Origin: Eudorina sp. 2006-703-Eu-15
Lineage: Eukaryota > Chlorophyta > Chlorophyceae > Chlamydomonadales > Volvocaceae
Assembly (NCBI GenBank): GCA_003117195.1
Contig: BDSI01000017.1
Coordinates: forward strand, 1,105,362 to 1,169,361
Length of the DNA: 64,000 bases
Reading direction: 5' to 3'
Shown: positions 45,911 to 56,668 of the stretch, piece by piece
Layout of the letters: each line of letters begins with the position of its first letter
Position numbering within the stretch: the stretch's first letter is position 1
Program-made: the position numbers and the translations under genes
Notes under the pieces: generated by a model
What the model saw: the letters and a program-made list of their open reading frames with translations, nothing else
Told to the model about the DNA's origin: nothing
Database searches by the model: none

Positions 45911-48900
45911 ATGTCTCTGCCTGCTGAGGCAGCGCAGCAGAGCTCTCAGAAAATGGAGAGCCTGGCGTTTTTGCTCAGCAGTGCAAACCTGGGCTCGGAC
46001 GCAGGTCCCTCGCATCACTGGATTACGCAGACTGACATTCTCACCACCGACAACCTTGATTTCGATGGGGCTGTTGGCCCCAACGGGGGCAAAGCTGCCA
46101 AACAGGCAGCACCTCGGGATATGGGAGCCGAATTTCTGGACAGCGCACAGGATTTGGAGAGCGTCTATAGCAGTCATTTGTCTTCGTGCCAGGACTTGAT
46201 GTCCAGCTTGAATAGTGCAGCGGACCCGGCGGTGCTTTTCAACACAGACCCCAACATAGCGCCTAATGGACGCCCTGAAGGGCCTCTAGAGCCCGTGTCA
46301 CGCAGCCTGTCTGCAAGTCTCGCCCAGGAAGCACTGGGCGAGGGCAGTGGTGGCAGCAGCAGCGGCCAGCGAGGAGCGCACGGCCATCTAAAGGATGGCG
46401 CGAGCCCCCGGAAGCATCCGCAGCGTGGCCAGGGTTATCGGAGGCTATGGCAGCAGGTTACCAAAGTGTCAAAAGGACAGAAGTTGCAGGATAACCTGGG
46501 GCTGGCTTTTTCGGACATGACGGTTGAGGACTTGCTGAAAATCGTCCTGAAGCTGGCGCCACAGGTGCGCGACGTTGCGTCAGGTGTGGGCGTTTGGCCC
46601 CGCAACTCAGCATTATGCTGTCGGATGTATGGTTTGTAGGAGTCGGCCGTTGACGCTATCAAGCAGGGCCTGTACTACCTGGACAGCTCGGCTATGGCTG
46701 CGCTTCTCAAGGAGCTCGCCAAGCAGGGGTACCTCAAACGCTCTGTCGAAATCTTCGACTGGCTGCGTGCCTTGGACGCGAGCCACGAGCTTTCAAGCCT
46801 GTGCGACCTGTGAGTGAAGCCCCGGTGTGTTCCTGTCCTCACGAACAGCCTGTCGTAATTTCGCCCCCGGCTGATGTTTGCGCAGCTTACTGCGTTTGCA
46901 CCCTGCCCTTGGCGAGACGGCGGCCCCAAGCTCGTGCCGCTGAACTCCCCGCGCGCCGCCCACATGACCCCGTTCATGTCCTTGGCCTGTCCTTGGCAGG
47001 TACACGTACACCACCATGATCAGTCAGTGCGGCTCCCACCAGCAGCTGCGGCGCGCGCTGGAACTGGTCGCAGAGATGCGCAGCAGAGGCATCGACTGCA
47101 ACGTGCACACCTACAGCGCGCTGATGAACGTGTGCATCAAGGCCAACGAGCTGGACCTGGCGCAGGACGTGTACAAGCAGATGCTGGAGGAGGGCTGCAG
47201 CCCCAACCTGGTGGGAACGCGGTCGGCCGGGGCGGACTTCCCGGCTGTTGCTGGACGCATGTTCTGTTGGGCGATGGACGGCCTTGGTACTGCTTGCATG
47301 CGCGCGTCAATCCAGCATATCAGGTCGATTGGTGTCGGTTCCTGGGTGCGCAGTCGCTGCGTCGTGCCGACGGGTAAATCGGCGCGATTTGAAGCTGGAA
47401 GTACTCGGCGACACCAGCGACAAGAGGTTCGAACACGGGGCCGATGCCTCCGCGCTGTGTCCGTGTGTCAACCAGTTCCTGTGTACGGGTTCATGACACG
47501 GAACAGGTAACGATGACTTGAATCCCGCCCTCCAGGTGACGTACAATATTCTCATCGATGTGTACGTGAAGAGGTGCCAGTGGGAGGAAGCCGTCAAAGT
47601 ACTTGACACGCTGGAGAGGCAGGTGGGCCACTGACTGCTGGCTGGGTGGGTGGGCGCCGGGGCCGGGGCCGCGGGGGGGACGCGGTCGTCGGCCTGGACA
47701 TGACGACCGCGACCTGCGGGTCACGGGCTGCCGGGCAAGGAAAACGGCGGGGGGCGGCAGTCCAAAGCCCCTGTCCTGGGCACACGCAGTGTCCGGCGCG
47801 AGTGATGCAAACTCTTCTTCACCGGGGAGTTCGCTACCGGATGAGCCCTCGCTGGGCGGGGTGGCACGTGGAGGGTTAGTTCAGCTCGATATCTCTAAAC
47901 TTGTCGGCGCGCGCAGCAAAACCTCGAGGGCAGGCCTGAGTCGCGAACCCCCGGGTCGTAAATCCCGTGATGGTGGAGATTCGCAATGCAATTGACGGGG
48001 CATGATGGTGGCGCTGCCCCGCCTGATTCCTGGGATATAGTTGTGTTTTGACTTGCAATGGCAATGGCTTGCATATGCGTCGTTGTTATGCCCCCAGGCG
48101 ATCCAGGCCGAAGTCCGGACGTACAACACGGTCATTTCCGCCTGCAACAAGTCGGGGCAGCCTGAGCAGGCCCTGAAAGTGTACGAGAAGATGTTGGCCG
48201 CGGGCGTGAAGCCCTCGGCAACCACCTACACGGCGCTGATCAGCGCATACGGCAAGAAGGGGCAGGTGGAGAAGGCGCTGGAGATATTTCGTGACATGAT
48301 TCGTCGCGGTTGCGAGCGCAATGTCATCACCTACTCGTCTCTGATCTCCGCCTGCGAGAAGGCGGGGCGCTGGGAAATGGCGCTGGAGCTGTTCAGCAAG
48401 ATGCACAAGGAAAATTGCAAACCGAATGTTGTGACGTTCAACTCGCTCATCGCCGCGTGCTCTCACGGTGCGTTGCCTCGCCGGCACTGACTCGTGTGTG
48501 CAGCCGTGCGCACACGTGTCTCCGCGGGCTCTGGCATGCCGTGCCCGAACAGTTGCTCAGGATGGAAGTCGGGTGTTTTCTTCGGGTGGTCATTAAGGGG
48601 ACTATGGGGACGTTGCGCAGCAAGGGGGCACACTGGTTGGTGCATTAGTAAGTGGCCGGCATATTGCCGGAGGACGCAAAGCTTTCTATATGTATTGCAC
48701 TTACTCGAAACGGCGAGGTATGCCTGGGGCCCGGGGACGCGGGGTATTGGAAATTGGTAGACATATTCACACTGCGCCGGGGAAGCGGGGATGGACATGG
48801 GTCTGGGCCTTGCCTTAGTTGCCCAGCCATCCGGCTGCTGCTGCTGCTGCGGTGGAAGGAGGGACAGCAACAGCCGTGGGCCATCCGGTGCCTGCCCCAC

Positions 48901-51390
48901 CTCCCGCAGGAGGACACTGGGAGAAGGCGAGCGAGCTGTTTGAGCAGATGCAGACGCAGGGCTGCAAGCCTGACAGCATCACGTACTGCGGCCTCATCAC
49001 GGCCTACGAGCGGGGCGGTCAGTGGCGCCGCGCGCTCAAGGCCTTCGAGCAGATGCAGACGCAGGGCTGCCACCCGGACGCGGCTGTGTTCAACAGCCTG
49101 ATGGAGGTGCTGTGGCAGAGCGGCGTGCTGCTGGCGCAGACAAAGGCGCTGCAGCTGTGGACGCTCGCGAATCGAAGCGGCCACTTCAGGTGCGCGCCAC
49201 AGGGCTTGCCTCTGGCAGCGATGTGCGCGCAGCCGCCGGCAATGTGGGAAACTCGTGCTCGGGCAGGGTGTGAGGTGCCGCATCCCCGCGTCAGCGATGT
49301 GCTCAGGCCCGTCATGGGTTGCCGCTGCAAACTTCTGAGACAATGCCGGCATGCGGACGGCGAAGCAGCGAGGGCTGGTACTGGCAGTGACCCTAGCTCA
49401 TGCACCGCCTCATGTAAGCTTTTGCCCTGCCAGGGATACAATGGCATGGCGCCTGACCACCTATCTTCTCCAGACGAACGGCGAAGGCATTCTTGCTTCA
49501 GCCCCGCAAGCCCATTGCCCCGTGCCCCTTCCAGCCCCTTACATCCCCACTGCGCACCGTGTCGTGCTTGGCCCTCCTGGTCCCCGCAGGATCTACACCA
49601 ACAGCAAGCAGGACAGCAACGTGCTGCAGTACAGCACGGTGGCCTTCACCAGCGGCGCGGCGGTCGTCACCGTCGTCCGCTGGGTGTCGGAACTCAAGTG
49701 GGTCTGCTCGGGTAGCGGGTCTCGTTTAGGGGGGAGCCGGAATCCATCTGGGTCGCTGCCATGTTTCTTGGTGGTGCCGCAAAGGGATGATGCGGTGCAG
49801 GCGGTCGTACGGCTGCTGCTAGTCCCCGTCGAAAAAAGTCCCCAAATTCAAGGACGTTGGGTGCGTGCCGCGGACTTGTGGGCCTTGAAAAGCGTTGACT
49901 CACGTTGGCGGCCTGGGGTCTGCCGGCTCGCGGCCGCGTCCGCGCGTTGTTGTCTGCCTCGGGTGGCAGGGGGTGGACTGCCTCCCCGCACGGCTGTAGA
50001 CGGCGGCGCTAGCCTCATTCGGGATCCGTTCCTCCTCCTGACGTTGGCCTCCTGCCCGCCCTCGCCTGCCCGCCCGTCGTCCGCCCGCCTGCTCACCGGG
50101 CGTGCAGGAACAAGCTGCTGAAGGACGGCCCGGGCTTCTTCCGCGACAAGGTGGTGCTCACGCTGCACAAGTCGAAACAGAACCGCTCCGAGCAGCCCTC
50201 GGCGCGCATCTTCGATTCGGTGTCGCTGCTGCTGGCCGGCAACGCGTCGCCCTTCACCATGCACCTCTTCGACCAGACGATCACGCTCGAGTCGGCGTCG
50301 GCGCCGCTGACGGCGTGGCTGCGCTCGCCGGCCTTCAACGACTTCGTCCACATCCAGCAGAGCCAGCAGCTGAAGCGCGTCTCGCTGGACCTGCTCCTCT
50401 CTGAGGACGTGGCGATCGCGGCGCGCTGCATCGAGGCCTTCAACGCCGTCAAGCGGTGCGTGGCGGGTCGGGGCGCTCGTTCTGCTGAACGGGGGCTGGT
50501 GTGGGCGCCGGGGTCCCCGCATGCCAGTGCTGCGATTTACCTCAACCCCCGGGTGAACGAGGGCGAGAGAGAGACCCCCTGGCTCCGCACTTGCGTTGGG
50601 GCGATATGGTGCACACCACTGTTACCCCTGCCCCTGCCTATCAACCGCCTGAGCCCCCGCCGCTGGCTCCGCAACATAACCGACCGCGCCCTCAAACGAT
50701 TTGTGCTCACGCCCCTCCCCCCCGGATCCACCCAGGTACGAGCAGCTGTTCTCCATCAACCCAGCGCTGTGCAGCCAGGCGCTCCTGGCCCAGCGGCCGC
50801 AGATCGTGCACCTGGCGCTCAAGTACGGCGCCGCCTTCCAGCTCAAGGACGACACCATCTACGACGCGCTGCAGCTCTTCGACCGGGTCTCGTGCTGCGG
50901 CGCGCCGCTCAACGTGGCCGCCTGGCCGCTCATGCTCTGCAGCTGCCTGCTGCTCGCCGCGCGCCAAGTGGAGCCGCCCGCGATGTGGCCGCAGCTGGAG
51001 CAGGTGACGCTGCTGACGGGCTTCGGGCCCGACGTGATGATGGCCATGGAGCGCAACGTGCTGATGTGGCTGGGGCACGACGTGTCCACCATCTCGCCCA
51101 TGCGGGTCATCCAGCTCTACCTGGAGCGCCTGGGGCACTACCTGCCGGACTTCAAGGCGGTGGACCGGGTCAGCAAGGACCTGCAGACGCTGGTGCTCAA
51201 GGTGGCGTGCAGCCCGGTGGTGGGGCTGCGGCCGTCGCTCGTGGGCGCGGCGGCGCTGCTGGTGGTGCGCCGCGCGCGCGGCATGGTTCCGCCCTGGCCG
51301 ACGGTGCTGCAGACCATGACGGACTACACGCCCACGGACGGCGAGCTGGCGGCCTGCGTCATGCACATGGAGGCGCTCATGCAGCAGTGA
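45911..51390 (+). CDS. PPR-SMR-cyclin protein (PPR-cyclin)
   Basis: Nine phase-consistent exons: 45911-46564, 46640-46809, 47000-47210, 47536-47622, 48098-48467, 48910-49189, 49590-49697, 50108-50455, 50736-51390, giving 960 residues. Residues 275-554 are eight back-to-back 35-residue P-type PPR motifs (TYNTVISACNKSG, TYTALISAYGKKG and others), with weaker units on both sides. PPR arrays bind organelle RNA. Residues about 600-680 align with an SMR domain (SGAAVVTVVRWVSEL, ARIFDSVSLLLA), but its usual LDxH and TGxG motifs are absent. The C-terminus is a cyclin-type fold (YDALQLFDRVSC, WPLMLCSCLLLAARQ, MAMERNVLMWLGHDVST). Green algae have a known PPR-cyclin group (Chlamydomonas PPR3, PPR4, PPR6). 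This gene fits it, but I cannot say which member. The start ATG is the first in frame; the N-terminus is not a typical Arg-rich transit peptide, so an upstream exon is possible. Confidence 0.88.
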
Positions 51391-54300
51391 GGTCGCGGCA
51401 GGGGGCCATGGTGCCATATGAGAGGGGAGGCGCGCTCGGTTGCGCGTGTGTGTACTGTGTGTGTACTGTATGTGTGTGTCTGTTTAGGAAGTAGGCCCGC
51501 CGCATGTGTGTGTGTACGTGTGTGTTGATGATGGGGACGGCGGGGCTGGCTGCGAGTTCACGGCTCCCGGGTTGGAGCTCACGCGGCCGGGAGGAGGGAC
51601 ACGCCGAGCAGGCGGTAGGGGAGGGGGCAGGTGGAGCGGAGGTGCCCGCGGCAGGGGAGGTGCGCTGCGTGAGTGAGTCCGTCGCCGAGGCCGAGGCCGG
51701 ACCTCCGTGGGCAGCCCGCTGCTGCGCGAGGCGGGCCGCTGAGCAAGGGCGGGCTGGGCGGCGCGTGGGCACGGGGCAAGGAGGGAGGCCGGGGGGAGGT
51801 GTGTGCGGCTCGGAGGTAGTAGCGCTGTGCAGCCCCGTGCGGCTGCAGGGCAGGTAGGCAGGTAGTTGGGGCAGGGCAGGCGCCCTGTCCCGCGTGCGGG
51901 TTGGCCCGGGCTGCCGGGGTGTTCGCGGCGGTGTGGAATCGGAATCCGACAGTCTTCTGAGTCCGACATCGGCCGAGTCCCAGGTCTTCTTCAGCGGGCC
52001 GTGGTATGCCGGCGGTGTGGACTTGTCCCGACGGCGGCCGACATGACGCACGCAGCCTTTTGGGTGAAGTCTGCAGCTGAGGTCAGAGGAGGCTTGGCGG
52101 TCGGAACCTCGCTGGGCCATTGGTGAATGTTGCGTCAACGTACGAGGCTTGAAATGATGGCATGTCGGGGACCCGTTGTGTTCCGGTTGTCAGTGGCTAT
52201 GGCGCGTGGGACCTCAGCTGTTCAACAGGCACGAGGGCATCGATCCCTGGTTGGGGAGGTGATGGCGGGTGAAAAGCTGTGGTGTGTGGTGCAGCGGCAG
52301 CAGGTGGGCAGCCGGAATGGTGGGATGGCGCTGGGCGGTGCAGGTCGGCAGCTCGGAACCCCGGAGGCAGCGGGGGAAATGCCTCCGGGAGGGAGGGGCC
52401 TTGATCGTCTTGAGTGTGGAATGCGGTGTGATGCGATGTGGGTCTGGGTACATAGATATTATAGATCCATTGTCAGATGGAGCCCAGGCAGAGCGCCGGT
52501 CCAAGCACTGCGGATATCATCATCTACACGTTCGCAACGGGGGCGGCTGGCGGGCAACGGCGGTTGAGGGCCACATGGGACTCTAACCACCGTCGCTGAG
52601 GGGTCTGTGTGGAGCTGGCCTGATCGCCGCTCCGAAACCAGCCCGCTGACTTCATTCCAATACTCGCAGTACGCTGACAAACATGAGCATTTGGCTGTGG
52701 GGTTAGATTGTAAAAGGAAAAGGGGGGGCCTGGCATAAAGGCCTGAATCGGGTCGGGGGCCTGATCTGGGGCAAATGAAGCGTTTCATCGCACTTGCTGC
52801 TGTCGTGTGAGAGGAGGATGGCGGGAATGTTTTGTTGCGGGGGTCAAAGGGGGTCAACGCGGTGTGCGTGCCGTGTGCGTGCGGAGCACGGCTGCGACCC
52901 CCAGGCAAGGGCATGGGCGGAATTCTTGGGGTCTGGGCTTGCTGGGATGGTTCCTAATGGTGGGTCCTAAAAGGGATCCTGATGGTTGGTCGTCGAAGGT
53001 ATATCATGGGTTGGGCTGTGCAAACTATGAGGAGATCTGGCGTCGTTCGCTGTCAACATCCTTAACCGCCTCCCATTTGCTTTCTCTCTCTCAAGGCGTT
53101 GGCCTCATGACGCCCGGTTTGTTGGCCGGTTGGCTGGTTGGTGGGTTGGTCGGGGTCAGGCTAGGGCAGGAGGATGGGGGGCCGGTGGCCGACCGACGGT
53201 CCGGGGCGGAAGGTGGGATTGCCGCGGCTGCGGCGGCGGCTGGGAGAATTCGTCATCACGCTATGTGCTTTGGTCGTTCCTCATTGAATGCTCCGCGATG
53301 GATAGCCAGGCGAAGCGCGCGCCTGGCGCAGCCCCAGGGTTCCGGCGCCGCAAGGGTCTTCGCGGCAGCCGTCAGCCTGTTTTGCCCATCCACGTTGGGG
53401 CGGCATCCGCAACCCAAGGCCATGAACCGAAATCCCCGACCCGTGGGTCTCGCGGCCGGGGACCCATGCGTTGTTCACGACGCAGCAGACCGCGCTGCCG
53501 CGTTGCGGTGCTGCTGTCCGTGGTCCGATGTGTCGCCTGAACCGGCCTTCATCTGTAAGGACTCGATCTTTGGAGGCGGGGCGGTGAGGCCGCCAGCACT
53601 GAATTTCGCCCACTACGGAGGAGGGGGGTAGCAGCCTTGTGTGCGTGCGGACGAGTGTATCGCGAGAGAGTTCATGTTATGGCTCGCTGGGGAATGTTGG
53701 CGGCCTCGCGGCCTCACTAGGGGTTGGGCGCGGCGTGCGCGTGGGGGCTGTGCGTGGCCTTGCAGGAGTTGCACCTGGCAGATCAGGAAGCAGATCGGGA
53801 GCGCGGGGGTCCCGTGGCCTGGCGGATGGAGTCCCAGGTGGGAAGCTCGGCGGTGCTATTGACGGGCAGCATTCGAAATCAAGGTCGGCTTGTATGGCTG
53901 TCCGTATAATTCCAAATGGAAGAGGCCGGGCAGCGGGCGCGCGGGGCGGTCAGATTGGCGGGCGGGCGGGTGTTGCCGTTGCCACTTCGCATGGATGCGT
54001 ATGTTTGTGTATGGATGTGTGTGCCCGGGGGATCGGTACCCATCTGATGCGGGACGGGGGACACGGGCGCGGGGCGGCTGTGGCAGGAGGGTTCCCTCTT
54101 GTCATTGCGTTGTGTGAGGATGTGCACGAAGGGTTCGCATGGACGGACATGACGTTCGGGAGATGGGACTGCTGGCGGCGCTCTCAGAGGGATTTCCTCC
54201 GTCCGTCCTGTTGCTACGGTTTCACGACGGTGGTGAGATGCCAGGTGGGTCCGCAGCGGAAGCGGCTTGTCGCCTCCCTGGACTGGTAGGACGCACCTGG

Positions 54301-56668
54301 CAGTCAGTGATGGCGTGGATGAAGCAGCGGGTGCTAATCGTGGCGGCCAGTTGGCAAGCCGCGTTTCCTTCGGTGGCCAGTTGTTTCGCGCTCCCGAGTG
54401 CGATACCGGCCCGCGCGTGCGGCTGTGTGTGTGTTACATGTCTGACCGCGCCTGGCACTGGCCAAGGGCTGCTAAGCCAGCCCCAACGGAATGACCGCCG
54501 AAGCACGCTTCCCCCGGATACGGGGGAGAGGGGCGTAAGAGGCCTGTCCCCTCGCTCTCGACCACGGGCGCGCGCACGATCCCCATTTTACAGAGGACCG
54601 GCGACAGCTGTGCCCTCGCTATGGATTTGGCCGACACTGGCCGTGACGGCTTCCCTTGTGTGCGTGTGTTTAGCGTGGAACGCGCCTAAAGCCCTAAACC
54701 GTCCAGTGTGTGTTTGTCTGCGCGTGTGGGGTGTTGGATGGGGGGTTCTCTGCGGTGCTGTCGGGCGTTGTAGTGGAGGCCGATCGTCGAGGGCATGGGG
54801 GGCGGCCGAATATCCGGCAAATGCTGGTGGGTTGTCTCGGAGGTCTACTGAGGTCTCGCACGGGTGGTTTCACGTCGGGGTGGGACGGTTTCGTTTCACC
54901 GCGGCGGTGTCCCATGTGGCTCCGTTGCGTGTTGAAGTCTGGGCGCGAGGCCAGGCCCTTTGCTGCCATGGTGAGATGACAGCGCCCGGTTGAGGCGCAT
55001 GCAATTGGAAACAAACGGTACGAACGCGATCCCCGGATTTTGGATCCTAATAAGATCTGCCGAACTTGACAAGCCTTCTTCAGCTGCATTTGCGCGGCAC
55101 TGCATGCGGGTCGTGGGTCAGTGCCGCGGATCAAACTCCCCCGGACAGCACGTCCTGTCTAGCTCGGTGGTTTTGCTTGGAAGGCGGCACCACGAAAGCC
55201 TAACTAAAGAATACCAACCACTCAGTACGGGTGGGCATGATGTCGTTATCTGCATACTCTGTTTGGGCTTGGGTCACTAGGCACTCGAGGGGGCGGCGAG
55301 GGGCTTGGTCTTCATGGATGTGGGTCGCGCCACCCGGCGTTGCGGCTGCCGACTTGACGGCATCTGCCGGGTGGGTTTCGGAGCGCGAGGTTCAGGGTGA
55401 CCGGCACTGACCAGTGGCTGCCAGGAATGCAGCGCGCCAGCCGTTGCGCGCGTGTGTGGTAGTGCGTGCAAGCAAGCCAACCAGGGGCTGGCCGCCTGAT
55501 GTTTTGTTCTCATGGCATGGTCGATGCAGTTGGGTCATGAGGGCGCTCCGGAACCCACCATCGCGCTGTGTACGGCACGCAAGCGATTGGAGAAGTTTTG
55601 GAGATCCGATAGCGCACGGGGGCCGCATGAACGCGTAGCGGCTATTTATACAGTCAGGTCGCGGCGGCCGCGCGGGCCTAACGTCGTGCTGGCTGGCGCC
55701 GCACTGCTGCACTGGGTTTGATTTCGAAACGTGGGCGGGTGTGTGTGGTTGTGGGTGCTGGGGCAGGTGGGCGGTGTGTCTGTTGGGTCGTTGGCCACCC
55801 GACGTCTATAGCGGGACGAGCTGTGCGCCACATTGCAGTACAGCATTTCATGTGCCCCGAATCGATTGGCTGGAGGGACCTGGGTGTGTCTTGTGTGGGC
55901 TGCGTTTGGGATGTTTACCCTCTTGTCTCCCCCCTCTCAAGTTACTAGTGATATCGCCATCGGTCGGGAATGCGAGGTCTGCATGGAAGGCGGCCGGCTG
56001 CGGCATTTCAGTCCGGGAGTACGATGGCCGGTTGATATTGTTTGGTCGCTGGCCGCTACCCTGTACTGGACTTCCGCCGGTCTTGATTCGATAATAAAAT
56101 CGCGCATGATGGGAAGTCGCAGGCTACGGTTGCGATGATGAGCCAGCTAGCTCCGTCGTTGACCAGGTGTGGCGAGATGTGGAGGCCGCCCACAAAAAAC
56201 GCCAAGCGATTGTACGGATTGTTATGACGGTTGGCTTTTCAAAATCAACGCCCGTCGATCGCCCGTCACTGATCTCTCGGGTTCCCCGCTTCCGGGAAGA
56301 GCTTTTCGGCGACCGCACAAGATTCCTGGCTGCTGCCCCTGACTTGGAAATGACATGGTGAAACAACCCTCACGCCTCGTGCGGTTGGCCCAGTTGGCCT
56401 GGGAAAGGACAGCTCGCTGCATTTGAAGGTACAAAAGGTCACATGAAGGGTTTGATCCAACGGAATTCGAGGTTCGCCTCCGTGTGCTGGACAAGCGTGC
56501 TGGGCAAGCGATAGTCGTCCATATTGTCCGTACGGCCGCCCAACTTCTTTCCGCAAACCAGTTTCAATTATCACACTGCAAATGTCTATATGCGGTTGTA
56601 AATAAAATATTTACCTGGACAATAAGTCGGTTACGAGTAAATAGCATCTAGCTTGTTCGCTGTTGACC
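51391..56668. other. 5.3-kb gene-poor stretch after the PPR-cyclin gene
   Basis: The plus strand is G/T-rich (GTGTGTGC-type runs) over most of its length, consistent with a long 3' UTR or continued transcription from the plus-strand PPR-cyclin gene. Open frames such as 52807-53631 and 54139-54993 are Gly/Arg/Val/Cys-rich, with no recognisable motif. AT content rises after about 56400, as expected near the HGH1 promoter. Confidence 0.4.
52709..52713 (+). terminator. candidate TGTAA polyadenylation signal for the PPR-cyclin gene
   Basis: The first clear TGTAA after the stop codon that I found, about 1.3 kb downstream in GATTGTAAAAGG. Motif and position only. Confidence 0.3.

Noticed and set aside
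54139..54993. 284-codon plus-strand frame
   Set aside because: Its composition follows the local GT/GC bias and no motif is present. Neighbouring frames are equally open.
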